A DNA stretch of 42,656 bases from the NCBI RefSeq assembly GCF_020567525.1, contig NZ_JAJCVI010000009.1, positions 1 to 42,656 of the forward strand, given 5' to 3'. The stretch comes from Halorubellus salinus (GTDB taxonomy: Archaea > Halobacteriota > Halobacteria > Halobacteriales > Natrialbaceae). Position numbers and translations under genes: made by a program. Shown here piece by piece: positions 8,682-17,576 of this stretch (the stretch's first letter is position 1; each line of letters opens with the position of its first letter). Under the pieces are notes generated by a model, which did no database searches, had not been told where the DNA came from, and saw only the letters and a program-made list of their open reading frames with translations.

Positions 8682-10726
8682 GCGTCCTCACCTCCGTTCG
8701 TCATGACGAACGTCCCGTCCGGGTGGGCGGACCCGGTCCAGGTTGGTGGGACGACGACCGTGCTCTCGTGCTGTTCGAGGATGGCGGGCCCGTCGACGGT
8801 CGCGTCGACGTCGAGCGCTTCGCGGTCGTACACGGTCGTCTCGTGGAACGTGCCGTCGAAGAACGCCTGCCGGTGGCCTTTCACCGGGTCGCCGCTGGCT
8901 TCGTAGTGCACGCTGACGTCGGCGCGGTCGACGACGGCGGTCGTCCGGACGTTCACGAGTTCGAGCGGGTCGTCCATCCGGTAGCCGTACGTCGATTCGT
9001 GCGCGGCATGGAACCGTTCGGCGACCGCGTTCGCGTCGAACTCGTCGTCGACGGGGACGGTGAGCTCGAAGCTCTGGCCGGCGTACCGGACGTCCGCGGC
9101 GCGTTCGACGGTTGCAGCCGCTGGTCCGGCGGCGCTCGCGGTGTCGTCGTTGACGTCGGCGACGTCGGCGCGGACGTCGGTGGCGAGGTCGTCGTACGCG
9201 GCTTCGACGCGCCCGCGGTCGAGCGAGTCGAACGGTTCGCGGAGCGTGCGGACGGCGTCGTGCTTCTCGTCGGCGGCGAGCAGGCCGTACGCGGAGAGGA
9301 CGCCGCACGCGCGCGGGACGACGACGGTGTCGACGTCGAGGCGGTCGGCGAGCGCGGCGGCGTGCATCGGGCCGGCGCCGCCGAACGCGACGAGCGCGAA
9401 CTCGCGGGGGTCGTGGCCGCGTTCGACGGTGACGGCGCGGATGGCGCGCGTCATGTTCGCGTTCGCGACGCGGTAGACGCCGCGTGCGGCGTCGAGTGTG
9501 TCGTCCAGACCGGCGGTGTCGGCGAGCGCGGCGAGTGCGTCCTCGGCGGCGGCTTCGTCGAGCGAGAGTTCCCCGCCGAGCGCGGACGAGTCGCCGATGT
9601 AGCCGAGGACGACGTTCGCGTCCGTCACCGTCGGGTCGGTGCCGCCGCGGCCGTAGCACGCCGGCCCGGGTTGGGCGCCCGCGGACGCCGGGCCGACGCG
9701 GAGTGCGCCGCCGTCGTCCACCCAGGCCTTCGACCCGCCGCCGGCGCCGACGGTGTTCACGTCCACCATCGGCACCCGGATGGGGCGGCCGTTGATGTCG
9801 GCGGCCGTGGTGCGTTCCGCGTCGCCGTCGCGGACGAGACTCACGTCGCTGCTCGTGCCGCCCATGTCGAACGTGACGAGGCCCGCGAGGTCGCGGGTCG
9901 CGTCGCTCGCCGTTGCCGCGGCGCCGACGACGCCCGCGGCCGGGCCGGACATCGACGTGGTCACGGGACGGTCCCGGACCGTCCTGGCGGCGGCGATACC
10001 GCCGTTCGCCTGCATGATCCGCGGTGCAGGCACGTCCAGGTCTGCAGCGCGCTCTTCGAGCCGTCCGAGGTACGCGTCGATGACGGGCTTGACGTACGCG
10101 TCGACGACGGTCGTCGACGTGCGTTCGTACTCGCGGAATTCCGCGAGCACCTCGTGACTCGCCGACACCGGGACGTCCAGTTCCTTGCGGAGCAGTTCGG
10201 TGACGCGACGCTCGTTCTCGGGGTGCTGGTACGCGTGCAGGAGCGACACGGCGACGCTCTCCGCGTCGCTGTCCCGGATCCGGTCGACGACAGCGCGGAC
10301 GTCCTCGGCCGCAACCGCGTCCTCGACGCCGTCGGTCGTCGTCCGCTCGGAGACCTCGAACCGCCGGCGTCGTGGGACGAGCGGGTCGGGTCGCGTCTCG
10401 TCGAAGTCGTAGAGGTCCGGGCGGTCCTGGCGTGCTATCTCGAGGACGTCACGGAACCCCTCGGTCGTGACGAGCGCCGTCGCCGCGCCCGCCTCCTCGA
10501 GGAGTGCGTTCACCGAGACCGTCATCGCGTGCGTGAACTCGTCGACGTCACTCGGGTCGATTCCGGCTTCTCCGCACGCCTTCTCGATGCCGTCGACGAC
10601 GCCGACGCTCTGGTCGCTCGTCGTCGGAACCTTCGCGGTGACGAGGCCGTCACCCGGCGTCAACAGGACGACGTCGGTGAACGTGCCGCCGACGTCGACG
10701 CCGACGTGCGTGCGACTCGTTGTCAT
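8678..10726 (-). CDS. hyuA: Hydantoinase A/oxoprolinase-family subunit
   Basis: The 682-residue ATP-binding partner of HyuB. An actin/acetate-kinase-like fold is shown by the first phosphate loop GVDVGGTFTDVVLL close to the start and the second, VTFDMGGTSSDVSLV, in the middle; GACYGRGGTDPTVTDANVVLG is another family block. Start MTTSRTHVGVD at 10726 is chosen because it places the GVDVGGTFTD loop at the usual distance and has a weak TATA-like element (GCTTTCCC) about 27 bases upstream; 15 further in-frame codons upstream look untranslated. It forms an operon with hyuB and a broken racemase-family gene, which points to cyclic amide or related amino-acid metabolism. Proline dehydrogenase is divergent next door. 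Confidence 0.9.
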   Translation of the reverse strand: MTTSRTHVGVDVGGTFTDVVLLTPGDGLVTAKVPTTSDQSVGVVDGIEKACGEAGIDPSDVDEFTHAMTVSVNALLEEAGAATALVTTEGFRDVLEIARQDRPDLYDFDETRPDPLVPRRRRFEVSERTTTDGVEDAVAAEDVRAVVDRIRDSDAESVAVSLLHAYQHPENERRVTELLRKELDVPVSASHEVLAEFREYERTSTTVVDAYVKPVIDAYLGRLEERAADLDVPAPRIMQANGGIAAARTVRDRPVTTSMSGPAAGVVGAAATASDATRDLAGLVTFDMGGTSSDVSLVRDGDAERTTAADINGRPIRVPMVDVNTVGAGGGSKAWVDDGGALRVGPASAGAQPGPACYGRGGTDPTVTDANVVLGYIGDSSALGGELSLDEAAAEDALAALADTAGLDDTLDAARGVYRVANANMTRAIRAVTVERGHDPREFALVAFGGAGPMHAAALADRLDVDTVVVPRACGVLSAYGLLAADEKHDAVRTLREPFDSLDRGRVEAAYDDLATDVRADVADVNDDTASAAGPAAATVERAADVRYAGQSFELTVPVDDEFDANAVAERFHAAHESTYGYRMDDPLELVNVRTTAVVDRADVSVHYEASGDPVKGHRQAFFDGTFHETTVYDREALDVDATVDGPAILEQHESTVVVPPTWTGSAHPDGTFVMTNGGEDA

Positions 10727-10844
10727 CACGTGATTCGACGAGGGCGACCGGGGAAAGCCTTCCTCCGGCACACGGGCACGTATGGCCGAAGGTGGCCGCC
10801 ACCGACCATCAAGTCATTTGTACTCCCCACCCGCAGTTTCGAGC

Positions 10845-11684
10845 ATGATTCCCCCTATCGCGTCGCGGTTCGTCGCCGGTGAGACGCCAGCGACGGCCAT
10901 CGACCACGCGCGAGCGCTGAACGACGACGACGTCAACGCCATCCTGAACCTCCTCGGCGAGCACTACGACGAGCGCGAACCGGCTGCCGCGGACGCGGAC
11001 GCGTACGTCGACCTCGTCGCGGACATCGGACGGAGCGACGTCGACGCGTGCGTCTCCGTGAAACCCAGTCAGATCGGGCTCGACGTCGGCGAGGACGTCT
11101 TCCGCGACCTCCTCGAACGGGTCGTCGAAGCGGGCGACGAGCACGACGTCTTCGTGTGGGTGGACATGGAGGACCGCCACACGACGGACGCGACCCTCGA
11201 CGCGTTCGAGGACTTCGCCCGCAAGTACGAGGGTGACGTCGGGCTCTGCGTGCAGGCGAACCTGAAGCGGACGCCAGAGGACCTCGAACGTCTCGCGGAC
11301 GTCCCCGGGAAGGTCCGGCTCGTGAAGGGTGCGTACGACGAACCCAAGGACGTCTCGTACAAGCAGAAGTCGAAGGTGAACGAGCAGTACCGCGACCTCC
11401 TCGAGTTCATGTTCGAGGAGTTCGAGGACGGCGTCGCGGTCGGGAGTCACGACCCGGCGATGATCGAGTACGCGAGCGAACTCCACGACGAGTACGGGAC
11501 CAGCTACGAGGTCCAGATGCTCATGGGCGTGCGCGAGGACGCACAACGCGACCTCGCAGCGGAGGGCGTCGAGGTCTGGCAGTACGCGCCCTACGGCGGG
11601 AAGTGGCTCCAGTACTTCTACCGTCGCGTCCGCGAACGCAAGGAGAACGTGCTGTTCGCGGCGCGCGCCGTCCTCGGCATCTGA
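10845..11684 (+). CDS. putA: Proline dehydrogenase
   Basis: The 279-residue FAD enzyme oxidises proline to pyrroline-5-carboxylate and passes electrons to quinone. The TIM-barrel core is visible: SVKPSQIGLDVG, VWVDMED, LCVQANLKRTPEDLERL, VRLVKGAYDEPKDV, VGSHDPAMI, EVQMLMGVR, and the C-terminal substrate motif YRRVRERKEN (the RRxxE type). Length fits the stand-alone monofunctional form, not bifunctional PutA. ATG at 10845 is favoured because a TATA-like TTTGTA near 10815-10823 lies 27 bases upstream (leaderless). No dehydrogenase for pyrroline-5-carboxylate is in view. Divergent from hyuA across 118 bases. Confidence 0.92.
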   Translation: MIPPIASRFVAGETPATAIDHARALNDDDVNAILNLLGEHYDEREPAAADADAYVDLVADIGRSDVDACVSVKPSQIGLDVGEDVFRDLLERVVEAGDEHDVFVWVDMEDRHTTDATLDAFEDFARKYEGDVGLCVQANLKRTPEDLERLADVPGKVRLVKGAYDEPKDVSYKQKSKVNEQYRDLLEFMFEEFEDGVAVGSHDPAMIEYASELHDEYGTSYEVQMLMGVREDAQRDLAAEGVEVWQYAPYGGKWLQYFYRRVRERKENVLFAARAVLGI

Positions 11685-11689
11685 ACGCA

Positions 11690-11727
11690 GACGCCGTGCG
11701 TCGAGGGCTCGAACCCCCTCGGGCGTC
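11690..11727 (+). terminator. Two-tier stem-loop after the proline dehydrogenase gene
   Basis: GACGCC at 11690-11695 pairs with GGCGTC at 11722-11727, and inside it CGAGGG (11702-11707) pairs with CCCTCG (11716-11721). It lies 5 bases after the stop codon. The loop sequence superficially resembles a tRNA T-arm, but no tRNA surrounds it. Archaeal termination relies mostly on T tracts and none follows, so a role in 3'-end stability is as likely. Confidence 0.4.
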
Positions 11728-11773
11728 GTCGTGACTCGTCACACCCAAGACCCCGCCCCTACATTCCTCGGGC

Positions 11774-12439
11774 ATGTCCTCCTGGAAGCGCGACTTCGCG
11801 TCGGGCCTCATCGTCGTCGTGCCCGTCCTCGTCTCCGCGTACGTCATCGCGTACCTCTACCGAATCGTATCGGGGGTAACGCCGAACGAGTTCGTCACAG
11901 TGGAACTCCTCAAAGAGCTCGGCGTGCCCAGGGCCGAAGCCGTCCAGCAACCCATCCAGGTCCTGTTGGTCATCATGGTGTTCCTCGTGCTCGTGCTCGC
12001 CATCGGGTACCTGATGCGGACGACCGCCGGCGGCCTCTTCGAGGGCGTCATCGACGACCTCGCGAACCGCGTCCCCGGCCTGCGCGTCATCTACAACGCG
12101 TCGAAGATGGCGGCCGAGACCGCCCTCGGCGGCACCGACTCGCTCCAGACGCCCGTGAAGATAACGACGTGGGACGACATGCGGATGACCGCGTTCAAGA
12201 CCGGGAAGACGACCGAAGACGGTCGTGAAGTCCTCTTCCTCCCGACCGCACCGAACATCACCACCGGGTTCGTGCTCGAGGTCGACCCGTCGGACATCAC
12301 GGAGACCGACGAGAAGGTCGAGGACGCCCTCACGCGCATCCTCTCCGCCGGCTTCGGTGACTCGGAGACGATGGGGAACACCGTCGACATCGAGGACCTC
12401 ACCGGCGGAACCGACGACGAAGACGACCGGAAGCGCTGA
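11774..12439 (+). CDS. DUF502 family membrane protein
   Basis: The 221-residue product has two membrane helices (about 10-31 and 61-82) and a soluble C-terminal domain. Motifs typical of DUF502 are present: LASGLIVVVP-like opening (FASGLIVVVPVLVSAYV), NRVPGLRVIYNASKMAAET, and FLPTAPNITTGFVLEV. The last 20 residues are very acidic. The family is widespread in bacteria and archaea, in plants as the LCV-like proteins, and has no firm biochemical role. It is a single-gene unit: it follows the stem-loop after proline dehydrogenase and converges on the secreted-protein gene ending at 12510. Confidence 0.88.
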   Translation: MSSWKRDFASGLIVVVPVLVSAYVIAYLYRIVSGVTPNEFVTVELLKELGVPRAEAVQQPIQVLLVIMVFLVLVLAIGYLMRTTAGGLFEGVIDDLANRVPGLRVIYNASKMAAETALGGTDSLQTPVKITTWDDMRMTAFKTGKTTEDGREVLFLPTAPNITTGFVLEVDPSDITETDEKVEDALTRILSAGFGDSETMGNTVDIEDLTGGTDDEDDRKR

Positions 12440-12509
12440 CCGCGAACCGGCGACGGACTCGACGGAACGGTGAGGACGGTATTCGTCCGTGGGACCGCGA
12501 ACCCTCGCG

Positions 12510-13802
12510 TTAGTTCGGGACGGTGACGTTGATCGACGTCCCGTCCTGGACGACGCGGACCTCGTAGTCGCCCTCAGACGGTGGGAGCAGCCAGATTGTG
12601 CCGTCCCCGCCCGTTCGCCCGACGGTGTGGTCGTTCACGCGAACGACCGCGTCGAGCGGCGTCGCAGACTCGTTCCCGACCGCGAGCCGCGTGACGTTCA
12701 CGAGCACCGGGCCACCGCTCGCGGTCGGCGTGACGCTCACCGAGACGTTCTCGCGGATGGCGCGAACCGTCTCGAGTTCCGGGAGACGGTCCAGGAGCAG
12801 CACCTGGGTCTCGCGGTAGACGTCGCGCGTGGCACCGTCAGCGTACACCGTCAGCGACCCCTGGGGGTGTCGGCCGGTCGCCCGGTACAGGTTCCATCCC
12901 GGGTAGACGTCGATGCTGATGCCGCCCTGGAACGACGACCGCGCCCACGGGTACAGTTCGTTCACGCGATTCTGGAAGTCGACGTAGTCCTCGAACTGGT
13001 CGACGCCACCCGACATCCGGTTGTCGAACCGGATGGCGTTCCGGTGGTACTCGCCGCCGTCGAGCATCTCGACGGCGACGCCCTGGTCGCTCGCGGCGAC
13101 GTGCAGCGGGTTGACGCCGCCCTTCAGTTCGCCGGTCGCGGCCAGCGCGACGTGCCGTCGAGCCGGCGTGTTGAAGCTATCCAGGCCGAGGTCGACGTTC
13201 CGGATGCGGTCGCGCGTCGACCGTGTCAGTGGCGTGCCGGCGTTCTCGATGCGCGCCAGGCTGTCGTCGATCGCTCGAGCCCGCCGGTCGATCATCGCGA
13301 ACTTCACGAGCAGCGTCTCCGCGGAGATCTCCCCCTGCCGGTAGCGTGCGACGGCGCGCTCCTCGGCGGCGTTCAGGGCCGTGAGCTCCTCGACCGTGGC
13401 GTCGAGGTACTCGCCGACGATGGCGCCGCGAGCGCGCTCGGTCTGGACTTGCTCGAGTTGCAGTTCCACGAGCGACACCTGGTACTGGCTCGCGACGCGC
13501 TCGTTCGACAGCGCCATCGACGCACCGAAGTCGAGTTCGACCGTCGAGTAGTTCTCCGTGACGGGGCCGGTGATGGGGAGGCGTTGCGTCGTGTTGTTCG
13601 CCGGCGACGCCGCGTCTTCTTCGGGTGTCGACGCGGTGAGTGCGTCTTCTTCGGCTGTGGATGCGGTGAGTGCGTCGTCGGCGGCTTGCGTCGCGGTCGC
13701 GGGCGACGGGGCCGGGGCCGGCGACGCGTCGACCGCGACGGCCGGTGCGACGCCGGCCGTGAGAAGGAGGACGGCGACGGCGAGAGCGGCGGAGCGACTC
13801 AT
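12510..13802 (-). CDS. Secreted haloarchaeal protein of unknown function
   Basis: The 430-residue product has an N-terminal signal peptide (SRSAALAVAVLLLTAGVAPAVAV). An Ala/Thr/Asp-rich linker follows, with a direct repeat of about 11 residues (DALTAST-EEDALTAST-EEDA), the trace of a roughly 33-bp duplication. A helical region with many Gln/Glu (about 95-170) could form a coiled coil. The C-terminal beta-rich part (VSVSVTPTASGGPVLVNVTR, then a short PEGA-like segment WLLPPSEGDYEVRVV) looks extracytoplasmic. A TATA-like GCTTTTTGTAT lies about 27 bases before 13802. No recognised enzyme motif. It is divergent from the membrane winged-helix gene at 13956, across 153 bases, so the two may share regulation. 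Confidence 0.75.
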   Translation of the reverse strand: MSRSAALAVAVLLLTAGVAPAVAVDASPAPAPSPATATQAADDALTASTAEEDALTASTPEEDAASPANNTTQRLPITGPVTENYSTVELDFGASMALSNERVASQYQVSLVELQLEQVQTERARGAIVGEYLDATVEELTALNAAEERAVARYRQGEISAETLLVKFAMIDRRARAIDDSLARIENAGTPLTRSTRDRIRNVDLGLDSFNTPARRHVALAATGELKGGVNPLHVAASDQGVAVEMLDGGEYHRNAIRFDNRMSGGVDQFEDYVDFQNRVNELYPWARSSFQGGISIDVYPGWNLYRATGRHPQGSLTVYADGATRDVYRETQVLLLDRLPELETVRAIRENVSVSVTPTASGGPVLVNVTRLAVGNESATPLDAVVRVNDHTVGRTGGDGTIWLLPPSEGDYEVRVVQDGTSINVTVPN

Positions 13803-13955
13803 TACCGGATGGTTACGCGTGCCGATACAAAAAGCGGTCGACGTTACGTAGTCGCCTGAGAGCGCCCCCGAGACGCCCCGATATCGTTCATAACGCCCGC
13901 TGACCTTTTATCGGGATGGAAAGCGTTTTTTCCTCGGGGGGTGCAAGGTCGGGAT

Positions 13956-15269
13956 ATGCGGTTTCGCCCCGCGTTGGTCGGAATCCTCCTCCTGTTGGTC
14001 GTGTCAGGGGCTGTGGTCGCCGCTGACGGGGCTCGTAGCGACGGGGTCGGGTCGACGGCGGCCGCCGAGTCGACGGAGTTCGAACGCGCAGACCCCGGGC
14101 TCGTGGTGACGGTGCAGTTACGGGCGGATGGCGACGCGAGGTGGCACATCACGCATCGGTTCCTGGTGAACGGAACCAACGAGACGCGGGCGTTCGAGCG
14201 GTACGCGGACGACGTGCGGTCCGGGAATCGCGACCTGGGCGTGGGGCGGGAGACGTTCGCGCGGTTCGCGGCCGCGGCGAGCGAGACGACGGACCGCGAG
14301 ATGCAGATCCGTGACGCGAACTGGACGGACTCGACCGTCGAGAACGGCACGGGCACCGTGACGTACTCGTTCACGTGGACGAACTTCGGGCGCGTGGACG
14401 GCGAGTCGTTGTTCGTCGGGGACGCGTTCCGGAGTCCCGACGGGACGTGGTTCCCGCGGCTCTACGACGGTCAGCGACTCGTCATCCGGCCGCCCGAGGG
14501 CTTGAACATCGTCAGGACGCCCCCGGACAAGGGACTCGACCAGCGGGCGCTCGTGTGGGACGGTTACCGCGAGTTCGAACCGGGGTACCTGTCGGTCGTG
14601 CTCGAGCGACCGGTGGCGACGACGACGTCGACGACGCCGTCGGTGAACACCTCGACGGGCGAGCCCGTCACGCCCGACGATTCGTTCCTGCTGGGCGTCG
14701 GGTTCGCGCTCCTCCTGATGTTCGTCGGTGCGGGGAGTTACTTCTTCGCGCGCTGGCAGACCCAGCAGGACGACGGCGACGGGCCCGCGGGCGTCCCGGA
14801 GGCGTCCGACGGGGGTGATTCATCCGCCGGGAGCGGGACGACCGGTTCCGGGTCGACGACGACCACCGGCTCCGATGCGGCGTCGACGCCGCCGGAGCCC
14901 GATTCGAGCGGCCTGGACGCGTCCAGGGGTGATGCGTCGAGCGCGGTCGACGCTGGCGACGCCACCGGTGGGGCGACTGCGGCAGGCACCGCTGGTGCTG
15001 CAGTCGAGGACGCCGACGACGACACCGAGGACGAGATCGACGAGGCGTTGCTCTCCGACGAGGAGCGCGTGCTCCGACTGCTCGAGGGGAACGGCGGTCG
15101 GATGAAGCAAGCGAACATCGTCACCGAGACCGGGTGGTCGAACGCGAAGGTCTCCCAGCTCCTGTCGGGGATGCACGACGACGACGAGATACAGAAGCTC
15201 CGTATCGGCCGGGAGAACCTCATCGCGCTCCCCGAGGAGAACGTCGCGGACTTCGGCGACGACGAGTAG
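13956..15269 (+). CDS. Membrane-anchored winged-helix regulator with ectodomain
   Basis: The 437-residue product has, in order: a signal peptide (RFRPALVGILLLLVVSGAVV); an extracytoplasmic beta-rich domain of about 190 residues with several N-glycosylation sequons (NGT, NET, NWT); one membrane helix (FLLGVGFALLLMFVGAGSYFF, about 249-269); a long disordered Ser/Thr/Asp linker; and a C-terminal winged helix-turn-helix (SDEERVLRLLEGNGGRMKQA then TGWSNAKVSQLLSGM). The topology puts the DNA-binding domain inside and the sensor outside, a known haloarchaeal design whose targets are unknown. Start at 13956 is fixed by a T-rich TATA-like box (GCGTTTTTT, 13923-13932) 27 bases upstream. Its last codons recur downstream at 15288-15385. 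Confidence 0.8.
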   Translation: MRFRPALVGILLLLVVSGAVVAADGARSDGVGSTAAAESTEFERADPGLVVTVQLRADGDARWHITHRFLVNGTNETRAFERYADDVRSGNRDLGVGRETFARFAAAASETTDREMQIRDANWTDSTVENGTGTVTYSFTWTNFGRVDGESLFVGDAFRSPDGTWFPRLYDGQRLVIRPPEGLNIVRTPPDKGLDQRALVWDGYREFEPGYLSVVLERPVATTTSTTPSVNTSTGEPVTPDDSFLLGVGFALLLMFVGAGSYFFARWQTQQDDGDGPAGVPEASDGGDSSAGSGTTGSGSTTTTGSDAASTPPEPDSSGLDASRGDASSAVDAGDATGGATAAGTAGAAVEDADDDTEDEIDEALLSDEERVLRLLEGNGGRMKQANIVTETGWSNAKVSQLLSGMHDDDEIQKLRIGRENLIALPEENVADFGDDE

Positions 15270-15385
15270 CGCGCCGCTGCGACCGGATTCGACGGCGAGG
15301 AGACTGCCGCTACGATCGGATTCGACGGCGACGAGTAACGCGCCGCTGCGACCGGGTTCGACGACGGCGACGGGGAGACCGCCGA
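15252..15385 (+). repeat. Degenerate repeats of the winged-helix gene's 3' end
   Basis: About four head-to-tail units of 33-36 bp begin with the last codons of the gene at 13956 (TTC GGC GAC GAC GAG TAG at 15252-15269). Copies start near 15288, 15321 and 15357. The third unit again reads Phe-Asp-Gly-Asp-Glu-stop with TAA at 15336. The 16-bp core GCGCCGCTGCGACCGG is identical at 15271 and 15340. The units are more diverged than those after thrS. Confidence 0.75.
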
Positions 15386-15453
15386 GTCAACGGTTCTCGT
15401 AGCAACGGCGGTTTCCGTAACTATTACCCTCGCTGCCGGGTAACGCTCGGACG

Positions 15454-16245
15454 ATGAAGGTTCTCGTCACCGTCAAGGAGGTGGCTGCCGTCGAAGATGA
15501 GTTCGAGATCGACGGAACAGCCATCGACGAGGCGTACCTCGAGTACGACCTCAACGAGTGGGACGACTACGCCATCGAGGAAGGCGTACAGATAAGCGAG
15601 TCCGAGGACGACGTCGAGGTCGTCTCGGTCACGATCGGCCCGGAGCGCTCCGAGGAGACGATCCGGATGGCGCTCGCGAAGGGCGCGGATCGCGCCGTTC
15701 GCGTGTGGGACGACTCCCTCGAGGACGCGGAGATGCTCGACGTTGAGGCGAAGACGAACCTCCTGGCGGCGGTCGTCGAGGAGGAGGAGCCGGACCTCGT
15801 GCTGTCTGGCGTGCAGGCGGACGACGACGGGTTCGGTGCGACCGGCGTCTCGCTCGCGGACGAGGTCGGGTTCGAGTGGGCGGCGGTCGTGAACGACCTC
15901 GAGTTGGACGTCGAGGGTGGCGTTGCGAGCGTGCGCCGCGAACTCGAGGGCGGCGTCGAGGAGCTGACGGACGTGGATCTCCCGGCGGTGCTGACGATCC
16001 AGACGGGCATCAACGAGCCGCGGTACGCGAGCCTGCGTGGCATCCGGCAGGCCCAGCGGAAGGAGATCAAGCCGATGACGCTCGACGACCTCGGCCTGTC
16101 GGCTGACGTCGCCGAGTCCGACCTGGAGATCGTGGACATGTACGAGCCCGAGACCGAGAGTGATGCGACGTTGTTCGAGGGGAGTCCGGACGAGACGGCG
16201 GGACAGCTTGCGGAGGTTCTCCGTGACGGAGGTGTCGGCCAATGA
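15454..16245 (+). CDS. etfB: Electron transfer flavoprotein beta subunit
   Basis: The 263-residue AMP/FAD-domain subunit of ETF, which passes electrons from acyl-CoA or other flavin dehydrogenases to the quinone pool. The start MKVLVTVKEVAAVEDEFEID is typical, as are the beta-subunit signature block (LRGIRQAQRKEIKPMTLDDL) and VLSGVQADDDGFGATGVSLA. The promoter TATA-like element (AACTATTA, about 15419-15426) lies 27-30 bases upstream. The TGA overlaps the ATG of etfA (ATGA), so the subunits are made in equal amounts. The operon shown ends with etfA, without a separate ETF-quinone oxidoreductase in view. Confidence 0.93.
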   Translation: MKVLVTVKEVAAVEDEFEIDGTAIDEAYLEYDLNEWDDYAIEEGVQISESEDDVEVVSVTIGPERSEETIRMALAKGADRAVRVWDDSLEDAEMLDVEAKTNLLAAVVEEEEPDLVLSGVQADDDGFGATGVSLADEVGFEWAAVVNDLELDVEGGVASVRRELEGGVEELTDVDLPAVLTIQTGINEPRYASLRGIRQAQRKEIKPMTLDDLGLSADVAESDLEIVDMYEPETESDATLFEGSPDETAGQLAEVLRDGGVGQ

Positions 16246-17201
16246 GTGACGTGCTCGCGGTCGCCGAACATCGTCGTGGCGAGCTCCGTGACGTCTCCTA
16301 CGAGCTGGTGACGGTCGGGAGCGAGGTCGCGGACGCGACGGGCGGTGACCTCCATCTGGCGGTCATCTCGGGTGACGTGGACGCGCACGCCGAGGCGCTG
16401 AACCTCGAGGGCGTGGACGCGATCCACACCGTCGACCACGGCGAGGAGTTCAATCACGACGTGTACGCGCAGGTCGTCGAGCAGGTCTACGACGCGGTCG
16501 ACCCGCAGGTCCTGTTGACGCCGAACAGCGTGAACGGCCTGGATTACGGGCCGGCGGTCGCGAACGCGCTCGACCTGACGTACGTGAGTGATGCGGTCGG
16601 CGTCGAGTTCGACGGGTCGACGTTGACGGCGACGCGCGAGATGTACAGTGGGAAGGTGGAGACGACGACGGAGGTCGAAGCGGAGTCCGTTGCGGTCTCC
16701 ATCCGGAGTGCGGAGTGGCCGGCGACGGAGACCGCGGGCGATGCCAGCATCGAGGCGTTCGATGCGACCGTCGACGAGGATGCGGTGAAGTCGACGGTGA
16801 AGGGCTTCGAGGAGGTCGGTGGCGGTGACGTCGACATCACGGAAGCTGACGTCCTCGTCTCCGTGGGTCGTGGCATCGAGGAGGAGGAGAACCTCGACCT
16901 CGTGCGTGACCTCGCGGACGCGCTCGATGCGACGTTGTCGTCGTCGCGCCCCATCGTCGACAACGGCTGGCTCCCGAAGAACCGGCAGGTCGGGCAGTCC
17001 GGGAAGGTCGTGACGCCGGACTTCTACATCGCTATCGGTATCTCGGGCGCCGTTCAGCACGTCGCCGGGATGAAGGGTGCGGAGAACATCGTCGCGATCA
17101 ACACGGACCCGAACGCGCCGATCTACGACATCGCGGATTACGGTATCGTGGACGACCTCTTCGAGGTCGTGCCGGCGCTCATCGAGGAGTTCGAAGGGTA
17201 A
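16242..17201 (+). CDS. etfA: Electron transfer flavoprotein alpha subunit
   Basis: The 319-residue FAD-binding partner of EtfB. The N-terminal domain opens with DVLAVAEHRRGELRDVSYEL. The C-terminal FAD domain carries the classic run of motifs: VLVSVGRGIEEEENLDLV, SSSRPIVDNGWLPKNRQVGQ, SGKVVTPDFYIAIGISGAVQ, and NIVAINTDPNAPIYDIADYG. Full length for the family. It likely links fatty-acid or amino-acid oxidation to the respiratory chain; the nearby proline dehydrogenase is a different flavoenzyme that normally reduces quinone directly. Confidence 0.94.
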   Translation: MSDVLAVAEHRRGELRDVSYELVTVGSEVADATGGDLHLAVISGDVDAHAEALNLEGVDAIHTVDHGEEFNHDVYAQVVEQVYDAVDPQVLLTPNSVNGLDYGPAVANALDLTYVSDAVGVEFDGSTLTATREMYSGKVETTTEVEAESVAVSIRSAEWPATETAGDASIEAFDATVDEDAVKSTVKGFEEVGGGDVDITEADVLVSVGRGIEEEENLDLVRDLADALDATLSSSRPIVDNGWLPKNRQVGQSGKVVTPDFYIAIGISGAVQHVAGMKGAENIVAINTDPNAPIYDIADYGIVDDLFEVVPALIEEFEG

Positions 17202-17576
17202 CGCGACGCGGGCTTTCGCGGTCGTCTTTTCGCACACGTTTTCGGTCCCGTGAGCTAGAGCGAGCGGCGAGTGGGTCGAGTGGTGGGGGTGACGATGAGA
17301 GTGGTTGGTGGTCGCTCGATGGGGTGGTCTGGAACACGGATAGTACTACAGAGTATCTGATAGGTGTGGGTGAGGGTCGGGTGCTGTCGCCGATATGTAT
17401 TGCCGGAGCGACAGTTCTTTGTTTCGGGGGTCTCTCCCTCGGTTGTATGTTCGGGGCGTCGCTTGCCATCGGTTCGCTCCGCGCCGGAGGACGGAGCTCC
17501 CTGAGTGAGACTGTCACTCACATCGGCGAGCGGGGCGAGTACGCTTAAGTGATAGACTTGAATAACGTGTCTCGTC
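17202..17576 (+). promoter_or_regulatory. Intergenic region and promoter of the BMP-transducer operon
   Basis: 375 bases with lower GC than the surroundings. Near the gene lies an exact inverted repeat TGAGTGA-N5-TCACTCA (17502-17520), a good operator-like site, then a TATA-like CTTAAG at 17544-17549 that predicts a start at about 17573 and a leader of only a few bases before the ATG at 17577. A GTG-initiated frame of 74 codons (17324-17548) with a hydrophobic stretch exists, but its codon use is unlike the neighbours and it is not called. The first 100 bases show nothing clear. Confidence 0.5.

Noticed and set aside
10727-10844. Longer starts for hyuA and proline dehydrogenase
   Set aside because: The extensions overlap the divergent promoter boxes and lack homology; the inner starts fit leaderless transcripts.
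11690-11727. tRNA T-arm (the loop resembles GGCTCGAACCCC)
   Set aside because: No acceptor, D or anticodon arm lies upstream; it is a nested hairpin.
17324-17548. GTG-started 74-codon frame with a hydrophobic stretch
   Set aside because: Low third-position GC and no start signals; it overlaps the promoter region and operator-like palindrome of the next gene.
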